64,000 nucleotides of DNA from an uncultured Peptococcaceae bacterium (GTDB lineage Bacteria > Bacillota > Peptococcia > Peptococcales > Peptococcaceae): contig URZX01000009.1 of the NCBI GenBank assembly GCA_900552455.1, positions 22,227 to 86,226 of the forward strand, given 5' to 3'. A model generated the notes under the pieces. It was not told the origin of the DNA. It saw nothing but the letters and a program-made list of their open reading frames with translations, and did no database searches. The position numbers and the translations under genes were made by a program. Below are positions 24,533 to 33,148 of this stretch, in pieces (within the stretch, counting starts at the first letter, position 1; each line of letters starts with the position of its first letter).

Positions 24533-26531
24533 GCTGATCAGTCGGAATGTGCGCAAAAACCTCCGCGATTATCTGATCTATTTTCTGACGCTGATGCTTT
24601 CGATCAGCCTGTTTTACGCCTTCAATTCCATTTCTGACCAGCCTGCGTTTTTGGAAATGGGGATGACGCGAAAGCTGCTCTATGACCAACTCGGCACGTT
24701 GATCTCCGTGCTCTCGGTGGTGATCGCCGTGGTGCTGGCTTTTTTGATCGTTTACGCCAATCAGTTTTTGCTGAAACGTTGCAAGAAAGAGCTGGGCATT
24801 TATATGCTGCTTGGCATGAAGAAAGGGCGCATCGCGCGTATTTTTGCTGGCGAAACGCTTTGCGTCGGAGTGATCGCGCTCGGCGTTGGCTTGACCCTCG
24901 GTGTGTTGCTTTCCCAGGGCATAGCGCTCGTCGCGCTGAAATTGTTTGCGGTGGCGCTCGATGAGTACCAGCCGGTCTTTTCAGCCAGCGCGTTCTGGCA
25001 AACGCTCCGGTGCTTTGTGCTGATCTTTTTGATCGTGATGTTCTTGAATGTGTGGTCGGTATCCAGCGTTCGCCTGATTGATCTGCTGACGGCGGGGCGG
25101 AAAAATGAGCACTTGAAAACGGAGAAGCGCGCCGTTTCTGCCGCTCTGTTTGTGCTTGCCCTTGCATGCATCGGCGCGGCTGGCTTTTTGTTTGATAAAA
25201 ATGGCATCCTGCCTTCCAGGGACGATGCTTCTTTCCAGATCGCCGGTGCGCTGCTGATCGCAGGGACGCTGTTCCTCTTTTATGCGCTGGCGAGCGTTTT
25301 TATCCAGCTGGCGCAGCGCAATCAGCGTTTTTATCTGAAAGGGCTGAACACATTCCTGGTCCGCCAGATTGCAAGCAAGATCCGCACCAACTATCTGGTG
25401 ATGACGGTGGTTTGCGCGCTTCTGACGATCACCCTCTGCGCCGTTTCCATTGGCACGAGCACGGGGCTTGCTATGAACGAACTGGCGAGCGCGGCCACGC
25501 CGTATGATCTGACTGTGATGTCGGATGTTTCCCGTGATGGCGATGGCAGCATTGCAGAATATCTTGCTGACCATGACGTGCAAATGAGCAACTACGCAGA
25601 AAGAATGGAACAGATCAGCGTATATAACGCCGATATGCTCTACAAAGACTTATTTGAGGGGCAAACTTTGAATCTGTGGCCGATTGATGAGGCAGTCTCT
25701 GATACCGAAGTCGTTGTTATTTCCATTTCAGATTTTAACCGGGCATTGTCTATGCAGGATAAAGCACCGATCGCACTGGCAGATGATGCGTATCTACTGA
25801 ATTGCAACTATGAAGGAACTCTTTCGTATGTGGAAGAGGCCCTGCGTACCCATCCTGAGCTCATTATAGGCGGCATCACCCTTCATCGTGCGTCCGAAGA
25901 AGTTCTCCATGAGACATACTGGATGACCTCTATCGGCAACAATGATCGCGGCACATTGATCGTGCCGGATTATGTTGCCGATACGCTGGTAAAGGAGGCA
26001 AATTTTCTACTGGTTCAGTATAAGGCCAGCACCAACCCAGACGAGGTGTTGCAAAAGATGATCCCCATCGGCCTGGACGATGCGCACGGCTATCGGTATG
26101 CAGAAAAGAACATGATGTATGATATGTTCTATGGCATGAACGCCTTGGTGACCTTCCTCTGCTGCTACATCGGCCTGGTGTTTTTGCTGATTTGTGCAGC
26201 TATGCTCGCGTTGAAACAGCTGACGGAAACGACGGATAACAGCTACCGCTTTGGGCTGCTGCAAAAGCTGGGCGCCAGCCCTCAGCAGGTAAACCGCGCC
26301 TTGTTGGCGCAGACGGCGGTGTTCTTTGCCGTTCCCCTGGCGGTGGCAGGGTTGTATTCTGTGCTGTTGATTGCCAAGGGCATGGAGATCGTTGAAGAAT
26401 TTATGAACATCCATATTGCAACCAATGTGTGGCTAACGGTCATGCTCTTTCTGCTCGTGTATGGGGGCTATTTCATCGCCACCTATTTATCCTGCAAACA
26501 GATGGTCACGGAACAAAAAATGGAGGTGTGA
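24519..26531 (+). CDS. Bce-type FtsX-like ABC permease
   Basis: A 670-residue permease. The layout is BceB-like: one N-terminal helix after KLISRNVRKNLRDYLIYFL, further helices to about residue 320, a large extracytoplasmic domain (about 335-540) and a C-terminal helix group (about 545-665). The extracytoplasmic domain is the ligand-sensing part of such permeases. It begins at ATG 24519, just after GGGAGGTGAGCA, overlapping the ATPase gene. A 42-codon frame follows its stop by only two bases. Confidence 0.92.
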   Translation: MTAFKLISRNVRKNLRDYLIYFLTLMLSISLFYAFNSISDQPAFLEMGMTRKLLYDQLGTLISVLSVVIAVVLAFLIVYANQFLLKRCKKELGIYMLLGMKKGRIARIFAGETLCVGVIALGVGLTLGVLLSQGIALVALKLFAVALDEYQPVFSASAFWQTLRCFVLIFLIVMFLNVWSVSSVRLIDLLTAGRKNEHLKTEKRAVSAALFVLALACIGAAGFLFDKNGILPSRDDASFQIAGALLIAGTLFLFYALASVFIQLAQRNQRFYLKGLNTFLVRQIASKIRTNYLVMTVVCALLTITLCAVSIGTSTGLAMNELASAATPYDLTVMSDVSRDGDGSIAEYLADHDVQMSNYAERMEQISVYNADMLYKDLFEGQTLNLWPIDEAVSDTEVVVISISDFNRALSMQDKAPIALADDAYLLNCNYEGTLSYVEEALRTHPELIIGGITLHRASEEVLHETYWMTSIGNNDRGTLIVPDYVADTLVKEANFLLVQYKASTNPDEVLQKMIPIGLDDAHGYRYAEKNMMYDMFYGMNALVTFLCCYIGLVFLLICAAMLALKQLTETTDNSYRFGLLQKLGASPQQVNRALLAQTAVFFAVPLAVAGLYSVLLIAKGMEIVEEFMNIHIATNVWLTVMLFLLVYGGYFIATYLSCKQMVTEQKMEV

Positions 26532-26533
26532 AA

Positions 26534-26662
26534 GTGTTGTCGGAAAACATCAAATGGGAGGCTGTCATTCAGAGCATCGTGGATATCTGGCTGCCGGTAT
26601 TTGGCGCCGTCGCCGTTGTTGTTCTCCTCGCTGTTCTTGTGCGCATCCTCAAGAAAAAATAA
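26534..26662 (+). CDS. 42-residue single-helix membrane protein coupled to the Bce permease
   Basis: A GTG start two bases after the permease stop is preceded by GGAGG with a 7-base gap, and the frame ends TAA at 26660-26662, before a strong terminator. The product has a short polar N-terminus (LSENIKWEAVIQSIVD), one hydrophobic helix (about residues 16-38) and a basic RILKKK tail, as an N-out/C-in small membrane subunit would. I do not recognise a family. A good ribosome site, tight coupling and the terminator right after it support a real gene, possibly an accessory to the ABC transporter or kinase. Confidence 0.6.
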   Translation: MLSENIKWEAVIQSIVDIWLPVFGAVAVVVLLAVLVRILKKK

Positions 26663-26699
26663 TCCTTGCTCAGCTAGCGCTGATCTCGTGCCAACACGA

Positions 26700-26745
26700 C
26701 AGAACCCGGTGCCCTTCCAGCGCGAAGGAACCGGGTTCTGTTTTT
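26700..26745 (+). terminator. Terminator of the Bce-like operon
   Basis: CAGAACCCGGT pairs with ACCGGGTTCTG (11 bp); an inner CCTTC/GAAGG extends the stem and TTTTT follows. Confidence 0.92.
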
Positions 26746-26758
26746 GGGCGATCATGGC

Positions 26759-28099
26759 TCAGGCGTCTTTCTGCTGCAATTCTCTACGCAAGCTTCGCAG
26801 GATGACGATGGAGAGAACTGCGGCGAGGGTGGCGCTGGCTGGAAGGTTGAGCCAGATACCGATGAGGCCGAGGGGCCAAAGGAGGATGAGGAAGAGTACG
26901 GGGAAGGCGAGCGTTGTGGAGACGGAGATGAGCGCGGCCTGGAATGGCTTGCCGATGGCGATCATGTAGCTTTGGGTGGCGAAGCCGAGCCAGCGTGTGA
27001 GATAAGCGAAGCTGAAGAGGCCGAGGGCGGCGGTTGCGGTGTTGAGGAGCTCCTGGTTGGCATCGGGCACAAAGAGATGGATGATGAACGTCGGCTCACT
27101 GCGCACGAGGAACATCAGCGCGATGGTTGTGACGGCGGCACCGATGAAACAGCAGCGCTCGATGGCGCGCACGCGGCTGTATTTCCGCGCGCCCCAGTTG
27201 TAGCCGACGGCAGGCTGGAGGGCGTCGCAGATGCCGTATAAGAGCGGCTGGATGAGTCCGTCGACAAAGAGCAGGACGCCGTAAACGCTGACGGCCATGG
27301 CGCCGCCAAGGCGCACGAGGATGGCGTTCATGAGGATCTCTGTGATGCGCGCGGAGACGTTATTGAGAAAATTTGGCGTGCCGCAGGCGGCGATGTGGCG
27401 CACGAGTTTCCAGCTAAAACGCGGACGTGTAAAACGCAGCACAGATTTTCCGCGCAGGAAGGGGATGTAGGCGATGAGCACACAGACACCCATGCCAAGG
27501 CTGCCAGCCAGCGCTGCGGCCCAGACGCCCCAGCCGAAAACGCCGAGAAAAATAAGTTCAAATCCTGCGCAGAGCACGCTCATGAGAATGTTCAGCGCCA
27601 GGCTGCCGCGGATGAATCCGCTGATGCGCAGGAAATTGTCCATCGCGAACATGGCGGTGGTGAGCGGCGAGCAGAGGGCGTAGACGCGCAGATATTCTAC
27701 AGCCATGGCGGCAAATTCGCCGTCAGCGCCCAGGAAGCGAATGAGCAGCGGCGCGGCAGCAAAGAGCGCGGCACCGATGAGAATGCCAAGGGCGTGGATG
27801 AGCAAACAGGCGCAGGTGAAGATGTTGTTGGCTTCTTTTTTGTCACCGCGGCCAAGAGCGATGGAGATGGGCACGGAAGCGCCGACGCCGATGAGATCGG
27901 CCAGCGAAAAATTGATGATCACAAAGGGCATGGCCAGATTGATCGCTGCGAAGGCCATTGCGCCGATGAACTGTCCCACGAAAACGCCGTCCAGCGTGTA
28001 GTAAAGGCTGGAGGCGAGCATGCTGAGGGCGCCGGGAATGGCGGCGAAGAAAAAGAGCCGCACCGGTGGAGTTTGTGAGAATAGGGTTGGGGAATCCAT
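26759..28099 (-). CDS. MATE family efflux transporter
   Basis: A 446-residue MATE transporter, about twelve helices in two halves. Landmarks are the early IPGALSMLASSLYYTLDGVFVGQFIG segment, GVGASVPISIALGRGDKKEA in the first half and LQPAVGYNWGARKYSRVR in the second. The ATG at 28099 has AAGGAGGACCAC upstream; the frame continues to 28273 but that extension has no translation signal and crosses the GGAAAA-rich tract. It converges with the Bce-like operon. Substrate unknown. It is distinct in sequence from the MATE genes at 5885 and 53825. Confidence 0.9.
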   Translation of the reverse strand: MDSPTLFSQTPPVRLFFFAAIPGALSMLASSLYYTLDGVFVGQFIGAMAFAAINLAMPFVIINFSLADLIGVGASVPISIALGRGDKKEANNIFTCACLLIHALGILIGAALFAAAPLLIRFLGADGEFAAMAVEYLRVYALCSPLTTAMFAMDNFLRISGFIRGSLALNILMSVLCAGFELIFLGVFGWGVWAAALAGSLGMGVCVLIAYIPFLRGKSVLRFTRPRFSWKLVRHIAACGTPNFLNNVSARITEILMNAILVRLGGAMAVSVYGVLLFVDGLIQPLLYGICDALQPAVGYNWGARKYSRVRAIERCCFIGAAVTTIALMFLVRSEPTFIIHLFVPDANQELLNTATAALGLFSFAYLTRWLGFATQSYMIAIGKPFQAALISVSTTLAFPVLFLILLWPLGLIGIWLNLPASATLAAVLSIVILRSLRRELQQKDA

Positions 28100-28561
28100 G
28101 TGGTCCTCCTTGGAGATGAGATACTCTATCCAGTATAAAGGGAAAATCGTCGGCTGCCAAGTATGGCGAAAGTAAATTTTGTGGAAAACGCGGAGGCGGC
28201 GATTTTCTGGGGAAAACGCTGGTTTTCCGCTGCGGTTGTGGATAAATCTTCGGAAAAGTCGTCGGTTTTCCACAAATCCTGCGGAAAAAGCTGTGGAATC
28301 ACGGGGGAAAGTTGGCGGAAAAGTTGTCTGCGACCGCTTGCGGCGCGGCGTCGGAGGGCGATGTAAAAGGGCGTGACAACTTTGGAAAAGTTTGCGTGCA
28401 ACGGAGGATAAGAAATTATGATGAAAATTTCAGATTTTTGATGCAAATTTCGAAAATTCCGCTTGCAATATATGTACGCAGGGTATATCATAGTATCAAC
28501 TCCACATCACGTGGGATCTCATCCGAGAAATTGTAGAATTTGTAGAACGGAGGAATGTAGG
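28100..28561. other. 462-base gene-free tract with DnaA-box-like sites and GGAAAA repeats
   Basis: No frame here has a ribosome site or a recognisable product. The first 220 bases are full of GGAAAA/TTTTCC words. They include one perfect DnaA box (TGTGGATAA, 28237-28245), two one-mismatch sites (TGTGGAAAA 28180-28188 and TTTTCCACA 28266-28274) and a weaker TGTGGAATC (28292-28300). The last 100 bases hold the promoter and leader of the substrate-binding-protein gene. Confidence 0.5.
28463..28491 (+). promoter_or_regulatory. Promoter of the ABC substrate-binding-protein gene
   Basis: TTGCAA at 28463-28468 and TATCAT at 28486-28491 with 17 bases between. No T-box or other leader motif is seen in the 70-base leader. 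Confidence 0.65.
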
Positions 28562-29596
28562 ATGAAGATGAAAAAATGGATCGCCGGGATCGCGCTCGGC
28601 AGTATGATGTTGTTGGCAGGCTGCGGCGGCGGCTCCGGTAGCGGCGGTAGTGCAGCAGGAGAAGGCAGCGCGGCAGCAGAAGCGAATGCAGATGCGCTGC
28701 AGATCGGTATCATCCAGACGCAGGCACACGTGGCACTTGACCGTGCCCGTGAAGGCTTCGAAGCTGGTCTGGAAGAAGCTGGCTACACTGTTGGTGAAGA
28801 TGTCGTCATCGATTACCAGAACGCTCAGGGTGACCAGTCCAATCTGAACACCATCACCAACCAATTTGCCAGCGACAAGAAAGACCTTGTCTGCGCCATC
28901 GCTACACAGGCAGCTGTGCAGATGGCCAGCGCCAGCTCCGATATTCCAATCGTCGGCACCGCGATCACCGATTATGAAAGCGTCGGCCTTGTTGAAAGCA
29001 ACGACGCACCTGGTGGAAATGTCACCGGTACCAGCGATATGAACCCTATTGCAGATCAGGTCGCACTGATGCAGCAGCTTATGCCTGACCTCAGCTCGGT
29101 CGGCGTTATGTACTGCTCTGCGGAAGAAAACTCCCGCATTCAGTTCGAACTGTTCAAAGAAGAATGCGAAGCAGCCGGCATTTCTGTGACAGAAATGACC
29201 GTATCTAATGTCAACGAGATCCAGCAGGCAGCAACGAGCCTCATCGGTGAAGACATCCAGGCCATTTATGTGCCAACCGATAACACGCTTGCGTCCGCTA
29301 TGACAACCCTCACTGGCGTGACCAACGAAGCGAAGATTCCTGTCTTCACTGGCGAAGTTGGGATGCTCTCTGGCGGCGGCACCGCGACTGTCAGCGTCGA
29401 CTACTACGAACTTGGCAAGCAGACTGGCGCGATGGCTGCCCAGATCCTCAAGGGTGAAGCAGAACCTGCTACCATGGCGATCGAAATGCCAGCCAATAAC
29501 ACCACTGAGATCAATCAGGAAGAAGTGGATCTGCTCGGCATCACCGTTCCAGACGAACTGGCTGAATTCGTCGGCGACTACGCTGCTGAAGAATAA
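28562..29596 (+). CDS. ABC transporter substrate-binding lipoprotein (TrpX-like)
   Basis: A 344-residue lipoprotein. A signal peptide ends in the lipobox LLAGC, followed by a glycine/serine linker, then a periplasmic-binding fold of the ABC_sub_bind type (IGIIQTQAHVALDRAREGFE, then QFASDKKDLVCAIATQAAVQ and IPIVGTAITDY). Homologs in Firmicutes work with a LIV-like permease and ATPase (TrpXYZ) to import aromatic amino acids such as tryptophan; that substrate is an inference. The start follows GGAGGAATGTAGG. A terminator and a second promoter separate it from the permease gene, which may allow excess binding protein. Confidence 0.9.
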   Translation: MKMKKWIAGIALGSMMLLAGCGGGSGSGGSAAGEGSAAAEANADALQIGIIQTQAHVALDRAREGFEAGLEEAGYTVGEDVVIDYQNAQGDQSNLNTITNQFASDKKDLVCAIATQAAVQMASASSDIPIVGTAITDYESVGLVESNDAPGGNVTGTSDMNPIADQVALMQQLMPDLSSVGVMYCSAEENSRIQFELFKEECEAAGISVTEMTVSNVNEIQQAATSLIGEDIQAIYVPTDNTLASAMTTLTGVTNEAKIPVFTGEVGMLSGGGTATVSVDYYELGKQTGAMAAQILKGEAEPATMAIEMPANNTTEINQEEVDLLGITVPDELAEFVGDYAAEE

Positions 29597-29623
29597 TGAA
29601 TCCCTTGCCGCGTGAGCGGTATG

Positions 29624-29657
29624 ACGAAGGGTCACCCCTGTGGCGACCCTTCGTTTT
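29624..29657 (+). terminator. Terminator between binding-protein and permease genes
   Basis: ACGAAGGGTC pairs with GACCCTTCGT (10 bp), followed by TTT and a T-rich tract. Confidence 0.8.
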
Positions 29658-29697
29658 GTTTGTTTATTCCGACTATTACTTTTTGCCGGGAAGTTAT

Positions 29698-29726
29698 TTG
29701 GCGAAGGCCGCTTGCTATGCTATAAT
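29698..29726 (+). promoter_or_regulatory. Extended -10 promoter of the permease-ATPase genes
   Basis: TTGGCG at 29698-29703, a 17-base spacer ending in TGC, and TATAAT at 29721-29726. Confidence 0.7.
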
Positions 29727-29774
29727 GCAAGAGTGGGAGATTGCTCCCGGCTATGCACACAATGGAGGCATATT

Positions 29775-30650
29775 ATGGAACTCGTACTTTCGACGGTTGC
29801 CCAGGGGCTTTTGTGGGCCGTGTTGGCGATCGGTCTTTTCATCACATTCCGCATTCTGGATATCGCGGATCTTTCTATTGAAGGCACTTATCCTCTCGGC
29901 GGCGCCATTGCCGTCATGACGATCACCGGCGGCGGTTCGCCGCTTCTGGCAGTCATCTTTGCATTCTTTGGCGGATGCATTGCCGGCGCTGTCACTGGTT
30001 TTCTGCACACAAAGCTCAAGATCCCTGCGCTTCTCGCCGGGATCCTTACGATGATCGGGCTGTACTCGATCAACCTGCGCATCATGGGCCGCGCCACCAC
30101 ATCCATTCTAGGCGAAGAAACGGTCTACAGCTTTTTTGAAAACAACATGAGCAAGGTTTCCGCGACGCTGATCGTCGGCCTTTTGGCCACGCTTGTCGTC
30201 TGGTTCTTCTGCTACATTTTCTTCGGCACCGAGCTTGGTGCCGCCATCCGCGCCACCGGCGACAATCCACAGATGATCCGCGCGCAGGGCATCAACACCG
30301 ATGTCACCATCATGCTTGGCCTGATCATCTCCAACGGCTTTGTCGGCGTCACCGGCGCGCTGCTCAGTCAGTCCAACGGCTATGCCGATGTCAACATGGG
30401 GACTGGTGTCCTTGTCACTGGCCTCGCTTCGATCATCATCGGCGAAGTGCTCTTCGGCACTCGCAGTTTCAAAAACTGGTTGATCAGTGTTGTGCTCGGA
30501 TCCATCGTTTATCGTGCCGTGGTCGCGTTCGTGCTCTGGCTGGGCATGAATCCTAATGACCTCAAGCTGCTCACCGCTGTTATCGTTGCAGTCGCGCTAG
30601 CTCTGCCGCTCATCAAGAGCAAGATGCAGAAGCTGCGCTCGAATATGTGA
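29775..30650 (+). CDS. ABC transporter permease (TrpY-like)
   Basis: A 291-residue permease of the branched-chain-amino-acid (BPD_transp_2) type, with about eight to nine helices. DLSIEGTYPLGGAIAV and the cytoplasmic-loop motif AAIRATGDNPQMIRAQGIN, which contacts the ATPase, are clear. TGVLVTGLASIIIGEVLFG is typical of the family. The ATG at 29775 follows AATGGAGG; the longer frame to 29640 includes the promoter. Followed 13 bases later by its ATPase. Works with the TrpX-like lipoprotein. Confidence 0.9.
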   Translation: MELVLSTVAQGLLWAVLAIGLFITFRILDIADLSIEGTYPLGGAIAVMTITGGGSPLLAVIFAFFGGCIAGAVTGFLHTKLKIPALLAGILTMIGLYSINLRIMGRATTSILGEETVYSFFENNMSKVSATLIVGLLATLVVWFFCYIFFGTELGAAIRATGDNPQMIRAQGINTDVTIMLGLIISNGFVGVTGALLSQSNGYADVNMGTGVLVTGLASIIIGEVLFGTRSFKNWLISVVLGSIVYRAVVAFVLWLGMNPNDLKLLTAVIVAVALALPLIKSKMQKLRSNM

Positions 30651-30663
30651 GGAGGTTGGGATC

Positions 30664-31464
30664 ATGTCAATGTTAGATCTGAACGGCATCGAAAAAACCT
30701 TTAATCCCGGCAGCGTCAACCAGAAAAAAGCCCTGCGCGGTCTCGAGCTGCATCTTGAAGAGGGCGATTTTGTCACCGTCATCGGCGGCAACGGCGCCGG
30801 GAAATCAACAATGCTCAACGCCATCGCCGGCGTCTTTCCTGTGGACAAAGGCGAGATCTTTATCAATAATGTCAACGTGACCAAGCTTCCTGAGCACAAG
30901 CGCGCTGCCTACATCGGCCGCGTGTTCCAGGATCCAATGATGGGCACCTGCGCGAACATGCAGATCGAGGAAAACCTCGCCATGGCATCGCGCCGCGGTC
31001 AGCGTCCAGGACTTCGTTGGAGCTCCCGCGCCAAGGACCGCGCCTTCTTCCAGGAACGCTTGTCCATGCTCGGGCTCGGTCTGGAAGAACGTCTTACCCA
31101 GCGCGTCGGTCTGCTTTCCGGTGGCCAGCGCCAGGCGCTGACGTTGCTCATGGCCACGCTCAAGCGCCCGGATATCCTGCTCCTCGACGAGCACACCGCA
31201 GCGCTTGACCCAAAAACGGCTTCCAAGGTGCTTGAGATTACCGACCACATCGTCGCAGAAAACGGGCTGACCACCATCATGATCACCCACAACATGCGCG
31301 ATGCCATCAACCACGGCAACCGTCTGGTCATGCTCGACAATGGGACCGTTGCTGTCGATATCCGCAAGGAAGATTATCCAAATCTCTCCGTGCAGGATCT
31401 TTTACAAATGTTTGAGAAGGCAAGCGGCGACGCCATTTTAAGTGACGCCCTGCTCCTTTCTTGA
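30664..31464 (+). CDS. ABC transporter ATP-binding protein (TrpZ-like)
   Basis: A 266-residue ABC ATPase. Walker A GGNGAGKST (about residues 41-49), Q-loop VFQDPMMGTCANMQIEENL, signature LSGGQRQALTL, Walker B ILLLDEHTAALDP and H-loop ITHNM are all present. The DEHTAALDP form with histidine after the catalytic glutamate is typical of this importer subfamily. GAGGAGG lies 8 bases before the start. It ends 36 bases before ackA, with no terminator between, so read-through into ackA is likely. Confidence 0.92.
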   Translation: MSMLDLNGIEKTFNPGSVNQKKALRGLELHLEEGDFVTVIGGNGAGKSTMLNAIAGVFPVDKGEIFINNVNVTKLPEHKRAAYIGRVFQDPMMGTCANMQIEENLAMASRRGQRPGLRWSSRAKDRAFFQERLSMLGLGLEERLTQRVGLLSGGQRQALTLLMATLKRPDILLLDEHTAALDPKTASKVLEITDHIVAENGLTTIMITHNMRDAINHGNRLVMLDNGTVAVDIRKEDYPNLSVQDLLQMFEKASGDAILSDALLLS

Positions 31465-31500
31465 TAAATTTTTCAAATTTCTATGAGGTGAAAGAAAAAA

Positions 31501-32712
31501 ATGATCGTATTAGTTATGAACAGTGGGAGTTCTTCCCTGAAGTTCCAGCTCATTGACATGGACAACGGCGACGTTATGTCCAAGGGCCTTGTCGAACGCA
31601 TCGGTATGGGCGGCGACGCCGGCTTCGAAGTCAAGGCAAAAGGCGAAAAGATCAAAAAGGATGTTAAGGCTGACGACCACAAGCAGGCTGTTGCACTCGT
31701 TATCGACGCACTCACCACTGGTGACCTCGCCGTTGTTGACGACCTCAACAACATCGACGCCATCGGTCATCGCATCGTGCAGGGCGGCGACTCCTTCCCT
31801 AAGGCAGCTGTTGTTGACCAGCGCGTAAAGGATCTCGTCAGAGAATACGGCGCTATGGCTCCACTGCACAACTATGCAGCGCTCGCTGGTATTGAAGCTT
31901 GCGAAGAGCTCATGCCAACCATCCCATCCGTCTGCGTATTCGACACGTCCTATCACATGACCATGGACCCAGCTCATTACATGTACGCCATCCCTTACGA
32001 CGATTACAAAGAACTCAAGGTTCGTCGTTATGGCGCACACGGCACCAGCCACAAGTATGTTGCACGCGAAGCAGCAAAGGCTATGGGCCGTCCGCTGGAA
32101 GAACTCAAGCTCATCACCTGCCACCTCGGCAATGGTGCTTCCGTTTCTGCTATCAAGGGTGGTAAGATCGTTGATACCTCCATGGGCTTCACCCCACTGG
32201 AAGGTCTCGTCATGGGTACCCGCGTTGGGGACATCGACGCTGCAGCAGTGCTCTTCATTATGAAGAACAAAGGCTACAGCATCGACGAAATGGATACCTA
32301 CCTCAACAAGAAATGCGGTCTTCTCGGTGTCAGCGGTATCTCCAACGACTTCCGCGACCTCGAAGAAGCCATGCAGGAAGGCAACGAACGCGCGAAACTC
32401 GCTTACGACATGTTCGTGCTCCAGGTTAAGAAGTACATCGGTGCTTATTATGCAGAACTCGACGGCTGCGACGCCATCGTCTTCACTGCCGGCATCGGCG
32501 AAAACGACGACCTCGTGCGCGGCTCCATCTGCAGCGGCCTCGATGCACTCGGCATCTCTGTTGATCCAGCCAAGAACGACGGCTGCCGCGAATTCCGCGA
32601 CATCAGCACGGAAGGCGCAAAGGCACATGCATTCGTTATCCCAACCAACGAAGAATATGCCATCGCCACCGAAACCATTGAGGCTGTTAAAGAAGCTGGC
32701 CTCGTGAAGTAA
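31501..32712 (+). CDS. ackA: Acetate kinase
   Basis: A 403-residue acetate kinase, which makes ATP and acetate from acetyl phosphate in anaerobic energy metabolism. Signature 1 is at the N-terminus (VLVMNSGSSSLKFQL) and signature 2 at about residues 177-200 (RRYGAHGTSHKYVARE). The GLVMGTRVGDID motif and the ADP-binding FTAGIGEN are also clear. GAGGTGAAAG precedes the start. No pta is adjacent. The gene has unusually even, optimised codon use compared with its neighbours, fitting high expression. It follows the ABC ATPase closely; no separate promoter is obvious in the 36-base gap. Confidence 0.97.
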   Translation: MIVLVMNSGSSSLKFQLIDMDNGDVMSKGLVERIGMGGDAGFEVKAKGEKIKKDVKADDHKQAVALVIDALTTGDLAVVDDLNNIDAIGHRIVQGGDSFPKAAVVDQRVKDLVREYGAMAPLHNYAALAGIEACEELMPTIPSVCVFDTSYHMTMDPAHYMYAIPYDDYKELKVRRYGAHGTSHKYVAREAAKAMGRPLEELKLITCHLGNGASVSAIKGGKIVDTSMGFTPLEGLVMGTRVGDIDAAAVLFIMKNKGYSIDEMDTYLNKKCGLLGVSGISNDFRDLEEAMQEGNERAKLAYDMFVLQVKKYIGAYYAELDGCDAIVFTAGIGENDDLVRGSICSGLDALGISVDPAKNDGCREFRDISTEGAKAHAFVIPTNEEYAIATETIEAVKEAGLVK

Positions 32713-32733
32713 GCTATCCGCTTGAAAACGATC

Positions 32734-32771
32734 ATCCCCGATGCATATTGATATGGCATCGGGGATTTTTT
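32734..32771 (+). terminator. Terminator of ackA
   Basis: ATCCCCGATGC pairs with GCATCGGGGAT (11 bp), followed by six T residues. Confidence 0.95.
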
Positions 32772-32787
32772 CGTTTCGGATGAAATG

Positions 32788-32816
32788 TCAGGAAGATGTC
32801 AGGATCCTTTTCAGGA
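32788..32816. promoter_or_regulatory. Three phased direct repeats of TCAGGA
   Basis: TCAGGA begins at 32788, 32799 and 32811, i.e. 11 and 12 bases apart, so all lie on one face of the helix. The first two sit in an identical ATGTCAGGA context. The array ends 24 bases before the -35 of the next promoter, the position of an activator site of the OmpR-family response-regulator kind. Confidence 0.5.
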
Positions 32817-32840
32817 AATCTTTTATGTGATATTGGCGTA

Positions 32841-32869
32841 TTGATTTTTTCCTTCTGAAACGGTATGAT
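32841..32869 (+). promoter_or_regulatory. Promoter of the 62-residue protein gene
   Basis: TTGATT at 32841-32846 and TATGAT at 32864-32869 with a 17-base spacer. Confidence 0.65.
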
Positions 32870-32944
32870 ATGGTCGTACAAAGAAAGTAAAACTTAACGA
32901 CGAGAAGTCAGTTTAAGACCAATAAGTGAAAAGGAGAACACATC

Positions 32945-33133
32945 ATGTTTTTTGTTTATTTGTTTTACGCCGAACTCATTATCCTGCCGCTTCTGCTCAT
33001 TTCTGTATTTGTGCACCAACGCACCAAGATGCAGTCGCTGGCGCTTCAACTTGCTGATGTCAGCGCCAAACTCGATACTGTCGAGCGCGCACAAACGCGC
33101 GCGCCGCAGCAGACAGATGAAAACGTGCGATAA
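32945..33133 (+). CDS. Small membrane protein with helical cytoplasmic tail
   Basis: A 62-residue protein with one N-terminal transmembrane helix (about residues 3-24) and a 35-residue polar tail. The tail (TKMQSLALQLADVSAKLDTVERA) has heptad spacing suggesting a short coiled coil. AAAAGGAG precedes the ATG, and the gene has its own promoter and terminator, so it is probably real although I recognise no family. The upstream phased repeats suggest that its expression is switched by a response regulator. The topology resembles small sensor-associated or division-associated peptides, but that is only a comparison. Confidence 0.65.
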   Translation: MFFVYLFYAELIILPLLLISVFVHQRTKMQSLALQLADVSAKLDTVERAQTRAPQQTDENVR

Positions 33134-33148
33134 TTCCTGCTTGTCTCT

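Noticed and set aside
28126..28491. Short frames on both strands in the GGAAAA-rich tract
   Set aside because: No translation signals; low-complexity products determined by the repeated words.
28492..28561. T-box leader for the TrpX-like gene
   Set aside because: No specifier stem, T-box bulge sequence or terminator in the 70-base leader.
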